Positions 1-6,631 of a stretch of 17,356 nucleotides of DNA are shown here, one piece after another. The notes under the pieces are model-generated. The model saw only the letters and a list, made by a program, of their open reading frames with translations, was not told the DNA's origin and did no database searches. Source of the DNA: Leptolinea sp. UBA5366 (GTDB taxonomy: Bacteria > Chloroflexota > Anaerolineae > Anaerolineales > Anaerolineaceae); the NCBI GenBank assembly GCA_002407845.1, contig DHPK01000035.1:22646-40001 (forward strand). The letters are read 5' to 3'. Each line of letters starts with the position of its first letter. Within the stretch, counting starts at the first letter, position 1. The position numbers were made by a program, and so were the translations under genes.

Positions 1-622
1 CTGCTCTTGAGCTCTTCTGTCTTGTCAGGCTGCTTTTCAATTTATAAATACTGACTTCCAAAACAGCTTTGAACGTTGCGGGAATTTCCCGGATGTGCCA
101 CCAGACAACGTCATCAATGCGATGTTTTTCATGGTCTGCAGCAATCCCCCATGCGCTCATTCCAAGACAGCGGGCTGTCAAGATCACACGCGGCAGGTGA
201 AACTTCTGGGTGACCAGCAGTGCTTCGCTGATATTGAAGCGTTCCAATGCGTTTCGGCATGAATTGATCGATCGTTGCCCGTCCGGGTCTGTCAGGATGT
301 CAGCAGCCGGAACACCGAGTGAATTGGCGGTCAGCCTCATTGCTTCCGGCTCGTTGTAGTACTGGTCGCGGTTATCCCCCGTCATGAAAATCTTGCTGAT
401 TTTTCCGGTCTGATAAAGCAGCACGGCAGTTTGAATGCGTTCCAACAGAACCTTGCTGGGAATACCGGTCTTCTCAAGTCCCGCGCCAAAGACGATCCCA
501 TATTCCACGGGTTGCAGCTCTTTAATCGGACGGATGAGGTGACGCGCCCAGATCACAACTGCCAGCCGCGTGCCCAGCAGCAGGATTATCAGGAAGAGTG
601 CGATGATGTTTATTAAGCTCAC
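1..622 (-). CDS. SanA/YdcF-family (DUF218) membrane-anchored protein, C-terminus beyond the window
   Basis: Reading leftward from a GTG at 622-620, about 207 codons are open to the window edge, so the C-terminus is missing. An in-frame TGA lies two codons upstream of the GTG, so the gene cannot start earlier; the ribosome site is weak. Residues 2 to about 27 are a hydrophobic membrane anchor (SLINIIALFLIILLLGTR). The soluble part carries the family pattern: YGIVFGAG, a PSKVLLERIQTA helix, the SanA-like acidic block MTGDNRDQYYNEPEAM, a GVP turn, and TQKFHLPRVILTARCLGM. SanA and its relatives are envelope proteins of poorly known biochemical function linked to barrier integrity; the acidic and Asn residues are thought to form the active pocket. 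It is divergent from the kinase at 695, with 72 bp between them. The family call is solid; the role in this organism is unknown. Confidence 0.85.
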   Translation of the reverse strand, partial: MSLINIIALFLIILLLGTRLAVVIWARHLIRPIKELQPVEYGIVFGAGLEKTGIPSKVLLERIQTAVLLYQTGKISKIFMTGDNRDQYYNEPEAMRLTANSLGVPAADILTDPDGQRSINSCRNALERFNISEALLVTQKFHLPRVILTARCLGMSAWGIAADHEKHRIDDVVWWHIREIPATFKAVLEVSIYKLKSSLTRQKSSRA

Positions 623-642
623 TTGTCAATTATCCGATCCCT

Positions 643-671
643 TTGGCAGCCCATGCAATTCCGAATATAAT
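643..671 (+). promoter_or_regulatory. sigma70-type promoter for the nucleoside kinase gene
   Basis: A -35 box TTGGCA (643-648) and a perfect -10 box TATAAT (666-671) are separated by 17 bp, the optimal spacing. The predicted transcript would start near 678, leaving a leader of about 17 nt that contains the GTGAGGG ribosome site (684-690) before the ATG at 695. The match is seen directly; activity is inferred. Confidence 0.7.
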
Positions 672-694
672 CATTTAGGAAATGTGAGGGATTT

Positions 695-2413
695 ATGAAG
701 ATAAAAACTAAATTTGTTCCAGCTACAGATATTATACAGGCAGAACTGCCGGACGGACGTCTGATCGATGGACCGCGCGGCGGGACGGTTGAGACGTTTC
801 TGCAGCCCTTGATCCAGGAACTAAAATATCCGCTGGTCGCGTCAATCGTCAACAAAGAGCTGCGCGAACTCAGCTTCCCCTTGACCAGTAATTCGAATAT
901 CGCACCGGTGACAACCGCTGATTCTGATGGAAAAAACATCTACCGGCGGTCGCTGGTGTATCTGCTCTCTGCTACTTTTGAAAGGCTGTTGCCGGATCAT
1001 GAGCTGATGGTTGACCATTCAATCCAGTCAGGCGGCTTATTCTGCCAGATTAAGGGTCCAGAAATAGAGAATTCAGCTGCCGTTTATCAATCGATTGAAA
1101 AAGAAATGCGCCGTGTGATTGATCTGAATCTGCCGATCATCCGCGAATCGCTTTCATTGGATGAAGCCCGGGAGGTTTTTGCCGGAAAACATCAGCAGGA
1201 AAAAGTCGATCTGCTAAGGTATCGGAAAAAGGACTATCTCACGACTTATCGCCTTGGCGATTTCATCGATTACCACTATGGATACATGGTCCCGTCAACC
1301 GGCTATCTGAAAATATTTGCGATTGAGCCAGCGAAGAAGCCTAATGAATTTTTCCTGCGGTATCCGAGCGACGGGGTTTCAAATAAGATTTTAAAGCTGT
1401 CTGAATCGCCCAAGATGATGTCTGAATTCAGCCGGTACGGCAGCTGGCTGCAGCGATTGGGTATCGGCTCGATCGCATCCCTGAATCAAGCGATTGAACA
1501 GGATCGGATTCAGGAAGTGATCTTGGTCAGTGAAGCGCTGCATAATCAGAAGTTTTTTCAGGTTGCCCGGGATATTTCAGAGCGAAAAAGCAAAGTTCGC
1601 GTCGTCCTGATCGCTGGGCCGTCATCTTCCGGAAAGACAACTTTTTCGAAACGGCTGTCAATTGAGTTGCTGTCGCTAGGAATTTCGCCTGTTCCGATCG
1701 AGATGGACGACTTTTTTGTTGACCGGGTGCTGAGTCCGCGCGCTCCGGATGGCAGCTACGATTTCGAATCGGTCGAGAATTTAAACCTCGCTTTGATGGA
1801 TGACTCCATCCATCGGCTGATCGCGGGTGAGGAAGTTCAGCTGCCCCGTTATGATTTCATTGATGGCAAGAGCAAACCCGGCAAGATTATGCGAATCCAA
1901 TCGGATCAAATCATCATTCTCGAAGGGATTCACGGGATGAATCCGAAATTGCTGCAAGGGATTGACGCTGACAATAAATTCAAAATTTATGCTTCACCGC
2001 TGACTCAGGTGAACGTGGATCGCTACAACCGCGTTTCAACGGTCGACACCCGGCTGCTGCGGCGGGTGGTGCGCGATTATCGCGATCGCGGTTACAGCGC
2101 GCAGGACACGATCGGGCGCTGGGGATCCGTGCGCCGCGGAGAAGAAAAGTTCATTATCCCTTATCAAACGCTGGCAGATGAATACTGCAACACGTCGCTA
2201 GTCTATGAACTGTCGGCGCTGAAGCCGCTGGCAGAAACCGCGCTGCGGCAAGTGCAGTGGGGATCCGGCGAATATATTGAAGCCAAGCGCCTGCTGTCGT
2301 TTTTGGATTGGGTGCTGCCGCTGCCCGATGGTTTGGTTCCGCCCAATTCGATTTTGGCAGAATTTACCGGCGGGTCAAACTTGAAAGATTTTACCGTCTG
2401 GAAAAATAATTAG
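695..2413 (+). CDS. TGS/ThrRS-like nucleoside kinase (uridine kinase family), 572 aa
   Basis: This is a P-loop kinase of the PRK/uridine kinase family fused behind a threonyl-tRNA-synthetase-like N-terminus. Residues 1 to about 60 resemble a TGS domain (DGRLIDGPRGGTVETFL). Residues about 85-150 resemble the ThrRS second additional domain (RRSLVYLLSATFERLLPDHE, then VDHSIQSGGLFCQI). The kinase starts near residue 300 with Walker A GPSSSGKTT (308-316), followed by MDDFFVDR, LPRYDFIDG, the ILEGIHGMN strand and an arginine-rich lid (VDTRLLRRVVRDYRDRGY). The length fits the roughly 550-aa family found in Firmicutes, Thermotogae and related bacteria. Such proteins are usually annotated as uridine or nucleoside kinases, phosphorylating uridine or cytidine in salvage, but the physiological substrate of this TGS-bearing class is not firmly established to my knowledge. 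The start is fixed by GTGAGGG four bases before the ATG. It appears monocistronic between its own promoter and terminator. Confidence 0.88.
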   Translation: MKIKTKFVPATDIIQAELPDGRLIDGPRGGTVETFLQPLIQELKYPLVASIVNKELRELSFPLTSNSNIAPVTTADSDGKNIYRRSLVYLLSATFERLLPDHELMVDHSIQSGGLFCQIKGPEIENSAAVYQSIEKEMRRVIDLNLPIIRESLSLDEAREVFAGKHQQEKVDLLRYRKKDYLTTYRLGDFIDYHYGYMVPSTGYLKIFAIEPAKKPNEFFLRYPSDGVSNKILKLSESPKMMSEFSRYGSWLQRLGIGSIASLNQAIEQDRIQEVILVSEALHNQKFFQVARDISERKSKVRVVLIAGPSSSGKTTFSKRLSIELLSLGISPVPIEMDDFFVDRVLSPRAPDGSYDFESVENLNLALMDDSIHRLIAGEEVQLPRYDFIDGKSKPGKIMRIQSDQIIILEGIHGMNPKLLQGIDADNKFKIYASPLTQVNVDRYNRVSTVDTRLLRRVVRDYRDRGYSAQDTIGRWGSVRRGEEKFIIPYQTLADEYCNTSLVYELSALKPLAETALRQVQWGSGEYIEAKRLLSFLDWVLPLPDGLVPPNSILAEFTGGSNLKDFTVWKNN

Positions 2414-2428
2414 CCAAGTACAAATAAA

Positions 2429-2460
2429 AATGCCGCGAAATACCGCGGCATTATTTTGTT
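2429..2460. terminator. Rho-independent terminator, probably bidirectional
   Basis: A perfect 9-bp stem (AATGCCGCG, 2429-2437, with CGCGGCATT, 2444-2452) and a 6-nt loop are followed by ATTTTGTT on the + strand. On the - strand the flank reads TTTTTATTTG, so it can also end the leftward aldolase transcript, which stops at 2569. It sits 16 nt after the kinase stop codon. The 110 bp between it and the aldolase stop show no gene. Confidence 0.9.
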
Positions 2461-2568
2461 AAAGATGTTTGCTCTGCCCCAGCTGCTCTTAAAGCGTTGC
2501 TTCATTGCGTCATCCGAAAGACAAAATGGTCTCAGAAGGAGGGATCAGCAAGCGAAACTCACGAAAGT

Positions 2569-3222
2569 TTATCCTTTGGGCTGCGTGGCAATGTCCATGA
2601 AAGCTTTGGCATTCGCTTCAATTTGGGCAAAATTTCCTTCGGCAATCAATTTTTTGCTGGCAAGGAAGCTACCGATTCCGAAGCCGTAAATGCCGACATC
2701 AAGAAAGCTTTTCAAATTTTCGAGCGAAATTCCGCCGGTTCCAACCAGTTTGACATGGCTGAGCGGTGAGAGAATCTCTTTGACGTACTGTGTGCCTAAA
2801 TAGCTGCAGGGGAAGAGTTTCACCAGGTCTGCGCCGACGTTGAGCGCGGTCATAATTTCAGACGGCGTCATCGCGCCGGGAATTGAGACCATGCCGAGTT
2901 CCTTGGTTTTTCGGATTACATCGGTGTCCGTGTTGGGGGAAATAATGAATTTTGCTCCTGCCTGATGAGCAGCCAGAACTTGTTTGACCGATAAGACTGT
3001 CCCTGCACCGAATTCCATTTCGGGAAAGCGCTGAATGAGCATTGCGATTGTTTCTGCCGTTTTTTCTTCGCAATCCGGGTCTGCCTGGTCGAAAGTCACT
3101 TCAAGGAACGACACGCCGCCTCGGTAAAGAGCTTTGGACAGGTTTAAAATGTCCTCGCCATAAATTTTGCGGCAGATTGAAATGATTTTCTTTTGTTCGA
3201 TTTTGCTGACAATTTGATCCAT
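2569..3222 (-). CDS. eda: KDPG/KHG aldolase (2-dehydro-3-deoxyphosphogluconate aldolase)
   Basis: This class I aldolase splits 2-keto-3-deoxy-6-phosphogluconate into pyruvate and glyceraldehyde-3-phosphate, the last Entner-Doudoroff step; family members also act on 4-hydroxy-2-oxoglutarate. With 217 residues it has the usual size. The catalytic Glu is E41 in FLEVTFDQAD and the Schiff-base Lys is K135 in VKLFPCS, close to E45 and K133 of the E. coli enzyme. GAGTVLS, FIISPNTD, IPGAMTPSE and the phosphate-binding GTGGIS and GIGS loops are all present. I chose the ATG at 3222 because GGAAGGA lies 5 nt before it on the minus strand. A longer in-frame ATG at 3273 has no ribosome site and lies inside the operator palindrome at 3267-3283. 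It follows the IclR gene by 97 bp and pairs functionally with the KDG kinase at 10322. Confidence 0.93.
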   Translation of the reverse strand: MDQIVSKIEQKKIISICRKIYGEDILNLSKALYRGGVSFLEVTFDQADPDCEEKTAETIAMLIQRFPEMEFGAGTVLSVKQVLAAHQAGAKFIISPNTDTDVIRKTKELGMVSIPGAMTPSEIMTALNVGADLVKLFPCSYLGTQYVKEILSPLSHVKLVGTGGISLENLKSFLDVGIYGFGIGSFLASKKLIAEGNFAQIEANAKAFMDIATQPKG

Positions 3223-3266
3223 TTTGATCCTTCCTATTTGTTCAATATGTTCTATTTTGAAATCAT

Positions 3267-3283
3267 GTTCCATATGGTGGAAC
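3267..3283. promoter_or_regulatory. Candidate IclR-type operator before the aldolase gene
   Basis: GTTCCATATGGTGGAAC is a perfect inverted repeat of 6 bp (GTTCCA/TGGAAC) around 5 bp, 45 bp upstream of the aldolase start and adjacent to the IclR-family gene. IclR-family regulators commonly bind short palindromes with TTCCA/TGGAA-like halves. Related sequences occur at 4110-4126 and 4290-4306. A TATAAA-like -10 candidate (minus strand, near 3290-3296) lies immediately upstream, which would suit repression. Confidence 0.6.
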
Positions 3284-3319
3284 TTTAGTGTTTATAAGTG
3301 CTGAAACGCTGCAATTATT

Positions 3320-4081
3320 TTATTTTGAATATCCCATTTTTCGAGAAAGTTTTTCACTCGCCTCAAGCATCTTAGGCAGGATGACATCAATTTTATAAGA
3401 CTTAAAGAGGTCAATTTTTGAAATGCTCATTGCAGCAATTGCTTTGCGGGTATAGTCATAAATCGGAACTGCCAGACAATAATTATTCTCGACTTGTTCG
3501 CCGTTATCAACAGCGTACCCCTGGTTCCTTACCAGCGTGACTTCCCGCTGGAGCTCTTCAAAATTGGTGATTGTTTTGGGCGTAAATTTCACCAGATCAA
3601 GCGATTTTCCCAGACGATCGAACTCAGCCGGCGTTAACTTAGAAAGCAGAACTTTTCCAAGACCGGTGCAGTGCAGCGGCTCGCGTTTTCCGATCTGTGA
3701 ATATAGGCGGAGGCTGTTCATCGTTTCAATCTTCTCTAAGTAGACAACTTCTTTTTTTTCTAAAACACCAAGATAGCAAATCGCGGAGAAAGTGGTTGCT
3801 AATTGCCGCATGATCGGAACAGCTTCGGTTTTCAATTCTATTTTATTCAGGTAAATGCTGCTGATCTCGACAAACTTATATCCGAGCTGATACAAATTTG
3901 ATTGTTCATTTTTCAGGACATAGTGCCGTTCGGTGAGCGAATTTAAAATCCTGAACACAGTGCTTTTTGGCAGATTCGTTCGCCGAGAAAGCTCTGTGAT
4001 GCTGAGTCCAACCTCTGAAGTTGAGAGTTGTTCAATGATTTCGAAAGCGCGGTCAATGACCTGAATTACAGGTGCTGTCAT
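3320..4081 (-). CDS. IclR-family transcriptional regulator (KdgR-like by context)
   Basis: A 253-aa protein with the full IclR layout. An N-terminal winged helix-turn-helix (residues about 5-65; VIDRAFEIIEQLS, then SITELSRRTNLPKSTVFRIL and the wing NLYQLGYKF) is followed by a linker helix and the C-terminal effector-binding domain (residues about 80-250). That domain contains the typical ICYLGVLEKKEVVYLEKIE and PLHCTGLGKVLLSKL segments. The ATG at 4081 is preceded by AAGGA on the minus strand. It lies upstream of and co-directional with the aldolase and divergent from the transporter/KDG kinase operon, so it probably senses KDG, KDPG or the imported substrate and controls both transcripts. 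IclR proteins can repress or activate; a repressor is suggested by operator-like sites placed downstream of or beside candidate promoters. Confidence 0.9.
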   Translation of the reverse strand: MTAPVIQVIDRAFEIIEQLSTSEVGLSITELSRRTNLPKSTVFRILNSLTERHYVLKNEQSNLYQLGYKFVEISSIYLNKIELKTEAVPIMRQLATTFSAICYLGVLEKKEVVYLEKIETMNSLRLYSQIGKREPLHCTGLGKVLLSKLTPAEFDRLGKSLDLVKFTPKTITNFEELQREVTLVRNQGYAVDNGEQVENNYCLAVPIYDYTRKAIAAMSISKIDLFKSYKIDVILPKMLEASEKLSRKMGYSK

Positions 4082-4109
4082 GGGTTCCTTCTTGCTGTGC
4101 CACGCTAAA

Positions 4110-4126
4110 AAACTGCATCGTGGAAC
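4110..4126. promoter_or_regulatory. Half-conserved IclR-type operator before the regulator gene
   Basis: On the minus strand this reads GTTCCACGATGCAGTTT. The GTTCCA half is intact and the other half is degenerate. It matches about 8 of 17 positions of the 3267-3283 palindrome and about 10 of 17 of the 4290-4306 site. It lies between the regulator start (4081) and a TAAAAT -10 candidate (4140-4135), a suitable place for autorepression. It is weaker than the other two sites. Confidence 0.35.
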
Positions 4127-4242
4127 ACAATTCTATTTTATCACTTAAAAGATTCAATAATTTTGTCATATAGAAAGCGTGATATTTATCCTATTTCTTT
4201 TTATATTTCGGAATTTGAGACGTATGGACTAAAAAAAGTGAC

Positions 4243-4269
4243 TTGACAGGGATCAATTCATGATATACT
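4243..4269 (+). promoter_or_regulatory. Distal promoter of the transporter/KDG kinase operon
   Basis: A perfect -35 TTGACA (4243-4248) is followed after 15 bp by an extended -10, TGATATACT (4261-4269; TG-n-TATACT). The short spacer is compensated by the TG motif. The predicted start is near 4276. The operator-like site 4290-4306 would then lie about 14 bp into the transcript, where a bound regulator would block elongation or open-complex formation. Confidence 0.6.
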
Positions 4270-4289
4270 TTTTTGAAAATTGAAATCAA

Positions 4290-4306
4290 ATTCCACATAG
4301 CAGAAC
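4290..4306. promoter_or_regulatory. IclR-type operator-like site downstream of the distal promoter
   Basis: ATTCCACATAGCAGAAC matches 12 of 17 positions of the perfect palindrome at 3267-3283, with both outer half-sites recognisable (TTCCA and AGAAC). Its position just after the distal promoter supports control of the operon by the divergent IclR-family protein. The match is counted by eye; binding is inferred. Confidence 0.5.
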
Positions 4307-4406
4307 AGATAACCTCAACAACAATCAAATAGTGAAATTTGTATTGCCCAAAAGATGATGAGAGAAAACGCTATTCAATATCTGCCAGATATCAGTAAAG
4401 GCAATA

Positions 4407-4415
4407 TGCTATAAT
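4407..4415 (+). promoter_or_regulatory. Proximal extended -10 promoter of the transporter operon
   Basis: TGCTATAAT is a perfect extended -10 (TG-n-TATAAT), with a predicted start near 4422 and a 25-nt leader carrying AAAGGAG (4434-4440) six bases before the ATG. No good -35 exists at the expected spot; the inverted repeat ATATCT-GCC-AGATAT (4378-4392) occupies it instead and could bind a regulator. Confidence 0.45.
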
Positions 4416-4446
4416 TTTAATTACGAAGTTAATAAAGGAGTAATCA

Positions 4447-5610
4447 ATGAAAAATAAAAGTATTTTGTTGTCAGTTCTTGTCGTATTATCGCTCTTAATT
4501 TCAACTTTCTCAGTTGGTGCGATTGACCCGGGCGAAACGATCAAGATCGGGGTTGTGTGCCCCATTTCCGGTTCTGCAGCGATCGCCGGGAAATATATTA
4601 TTAATGGCGTCAAATTGCTGGATGAAGAAATTAAAGCAGCCGGCGGCGTTGAGCGCGATGGCGTCTTCTATCCCGTTGAATTCATTTTTGAAGACAATGA
4701 AGCTAAAGAAGACATCACTGCCAACGCTTATCAGAAACTGATTTATCAAGATGACGTGCTTGCAATTCTCGGCCCAGACATGTCCAAAACAATTTTGGCT
4801 GCTGGACCAATCGCGCAGGCAGCAGGCGTGCCGAACGTCGGTACTTTCCCGACCAACACGGCTGTTACCGAAATCGGCGACTATATTTTCCGCGCATGCT
4901 TCATTGATCCTTTCCAGGGTCAGGCTGCGGCAACTTATGCATGGGAAGCCGGTTACAAGACTGCTGGCGTGCTCTTCAACAATGCTGACGCTTATAGTAA
5001 AGGTCTCTATGAGTTCTTTAAACTCACATTTGAAAGCTTAGGCGGGAAAGTCGTCGAAGCTCAGGCTTACAGCGGTTCAGATGTCAAGGACTATAACGTT
5101 CAGTTGACAAAAATCAACGCCGCTAACCCGGACTGCATTTTCATGCCGAATCTTCTGAGCGAAGTTGGCCTCCAGATTCAACAGGCGCGCTCAATCGGCA
5201 TCACTGCCCCATTGATCGGCGGCGACAGCTGGGATACCCCGGAAGTCACCCAAATCGCTGGTCCAAAGAACATCGAAGGCTCCGTCTATGTTGCAGCATT
5301 CTCAGCAGAGAATCCGGATCCGATCGCTCAGGACTTTGTCAATCGCTTCAAGGAAGCATTCAATGGCGACCTGCCGAACTCAAATGCGACGCTTGCATAT
5401 GAAGCTGGCAAGATGATCGTCGAAGGCATCGTAAATTCGGAAACGCTTGACCGTGCCGGCGTCCGGGATGCCATCGCCCAGATTAAAGACCTGCAGCTGC
5501 CGTCAGGCACACTGACTGTCGGTCCGGACCGCAACCCGATCAAGGGTGCGTCCGTCATGCGCTATGATGAAAACGGAATCTCAAGATTCTTAACCATTGT
5601 TAATCCGTAA
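4447..5610 (+). CDS. LIV-type ABC transporter substrate-binding protein
   Basis: A 387-aa extracytoplasmic binding protein of the branched-chain amino acid (LivJ/LivK, type I periplasmic binding fold) family. Residues 1 to about 25 are a signal peptide (MKNKSILLSVLVVLSLLIST) with a plausible signal peptidase I site after SVGA. No lipobox cysteine is present, so it appears secreted rather than lipid-anchored. The mature start IKIGVVCPISGSAAIAGK, the DNEAKEDITANAYQKLI segment and GPDMSKTILAAGPIAQ are typical of the family, as are the later GIT-APLIGGDSWD and the ATLAYEAGKMI helix. The family binds Leu/Ile/Val but also amides, aromatic compounds and other amino acids, so the ligand is not fixed by sequence. 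It is first in the operon, with AAAGGAG 6 nt before the ATG, and is followed by a stable hairpin before the permease genes. Confidence 0.92.
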   Translation: MKNKSILLSVLVVLSLLISTFSVGAIDPGETIKIGVVCPISGSAAIAGKYIINGVKLLDEEIKAAGGVERDGVFYPVEFIFEDNEAKEDITANAYQKLIYQDDVLAILGPDMSKTILAAGPIAQAAGVPNVGTFPTNTAVTEIGDYIFRACFIDPFQGQAAATYAWEAGYKTAGVLFNNADAYSKGLYEFFKLTFESLGGKVVEAQAYSGSDVKDYNVQLTKINAANPDCIFMPNLLSEVGLQIQQARSIGITAPLIGGDSWDTPEVTQIAGPKNIEGSVYVAAFSAENPDPIAQDFVNRFKEAFNGDLPNSNATLAYEAGKMIVEGIVNSETLDRAGVRDAIAQIKDLQLPSGTLTVGPDRNPIKGASVMRYDENGISRFLTIVNP

Positions 5611-5627
5611 TTAATTCAAATGCAATA

Positions 5628-5659
5628 AAGATGTCTGCAGATAATGCTGCAGACATCTT
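5628..5659 (+). other. Intercistronic hairpin after the binding-protein gene
   Basis: A perfect 13-bp stem (AAGATGTCTGCAG, 5628-5640, with CTGCAGACATCTT, 5647-5659) closes a 6-nt loop 17 nt after the stop codon. It is followed by AAAATTG rather than a run of T, so it is not a standard terminator. It more likely protects the 3' end of the binding-protein message or partly attenuates read-through, giving more binding protein than permease, as known for other ABC operons. Confidence 0.7.
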
Positions 5660-5697
5660 AAAATTGAATGTTTGACCGATTGATTCGGTTCGGATAT

Positions 5698-5703
5698 GGA
5701 GGT
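5698..5703 (+). promoter_or_regulatory. Ribosome binding site that fixes a GTG start for LivH
   Basis: GGAGGT lies 6 nt before the GTG at 5710. The in-frame ATG at 5668, 42 nt further upstream, has no Shine-Dalgarno sequence and would add 14 hydrophilic residues that LivH proteins lack. Confidence 0.8.
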
Positions 5704-5709
5704 AACTCA

Positions 5710-6621
5710 GTGACAACCTTTTTGCAATTCTTAGTATATGGTGTCCAACTTGGAAGTGTTTATGCCCTACTTGCGCTGGGTTATTCCATGGTTTATGGCA
5801 TTGTCAGAATGATCAACATGGCACATGGCGACTTTTTAATGATCGGCGCCCTGAGTGCGATTTTCATCGCGATGGGCTTTTCAGGCTTTATGGTAGATGG
5901 CAGATACCCTTTCTATATTGTCTTGGCGATCATATTAAGCGCAATGATCTTGACTGGTCTTCTGGGCGTGCTGGTTGAAAAAATTGCATATAAACCGCTC
6001 CGCGACCGCCCCCGCATGTCATCGCTGATCACAGCGGTCGGCGTATCCATGTTCTTGCAGAACTTCCCGCGGGCGCTGCCGTTCATCGGTCCGCAACCGC
6101 GGCCATTCCCGCAATTATTCCCGCTGATTCAATTCAGATTGGGCGGTGTGGTAGTAACTTCTACCCAGATCATCCTGATTGTTGTTTCAATCATCCTGAT
6201 GATTTCTCTGGACGCGATCGTTCAGAAGACAAAATTCGGCGCACAAATCCGCGCGGTCAGTTTTGATAAAGACGCATCGCTGCTGATGGGGATTGATACA
6301 AACCGGGTAATTTCATATACCTTCCTGATTGGCGCAGTTCTGGCTGCCGCGAGCGGCATTTTCTACGCCAGCATCTATCCTCAGGTCGATGTCTACATGG
6401 GCTCCTGGCTCGGAACAAAATCCTTTATTGCAGCCGTGATTGGTGGTATCGGCAGTATCCGCGGCGCGATTTTGGGCGGATTCATTTTGGGGATCACCGA
6501 GATTCTGGCGACCTCCATCAATTCCAACCTTGGATATGGGATTGGGTTTGTCATTCTGATTGTCATTTTGCTGATCAAACCGGCTGGCATTCTCGGTAAA
6601 ACAGAGATTGACAAGGTGTAG
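5710..6621 (+). CDS. livH: LIV-type ABC transporter permease LivH
   Basis: A 303-residue inner-membrane permease, one of the two channel subunits of the branched-chain amino acid-type ABC importer. It begins in the usual way with TFLQFLVYGVQLGSVYALLA, then LGYSMVYGIVRMINMAHGDF. About eight hydrophobic segments follow. The cytoplasmic coupling region is the GAQIRAVSFDKDASLLMGID stretch (near residue 195), and a glycine-rich SFIAAVIGGIGSIRGAILGG segment precedes the last membrane spans. The GTG at 5710 was chosen for its GGAGGT site and its fit to the family N-terminus. It overlaps nothing, and the next gene begins 10 nt after its stop. It should dimerise with LivM and take ATP-driven motion from LivG/LivF. 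Confidence 0.93.
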   Translation: MTTFLQFLVYGVQLGSVYALLALGYSMVYGIVRMINMAHGDFLMIGALSAIFIAMGFSGFMVDGRYPFYIVLAIILSAMILTGLLGVLVEKIAYKPLRDRPRMSSLITAVGVSMFLQNFPRALPFIGPQPRPFPQLFPLIQFRLGGVVVTSTQIILIVVSIILMISLDAIVQKTKFGAQIRAVSFDKDASLLMGIDTNRVISYTFLIGAVLAAASGIFYASIYPQVDVYMGSWLGTKSFIAAVIGGIGSIRGAILGGFILGITEILATSINSNLGYGIGFVILIVILLIKPAGILGKTEIDKV

Positions 6622-6631
6622 AGAGGAAATC

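Larger units (their letters stand above)
4082..4446. other. Divergent control region between the IclR gene and the transporter operon (365 bp, no gene)
   Basis: This AT-rich gap carries no convincing coding sequence. On the minus strand it contains a -10-like TAAAAT (4140-4135) for the regulator gene, without a clear -35. On the plus strand it contains two candidate promoters for the operon, one far (4243-4269) and one near (4407-4415), two operator-like sites (4110-4126 and 4290-4306), and a small perfect inverted repeat ATATCT-GCC-AGATAT (4378-4392) just ahead of the near promoter. A transcript from the far promoter would have a leader of about 170 nt. I see no recognisable riboswitch class in it. 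Confidence 0.6.

Noticed and set aside
431..616. 61-codon plus-strand frame at the left end
   Set aside because: It begins at a TTG and lies antisense to the SanA-like gene, whose family motifs are clear.
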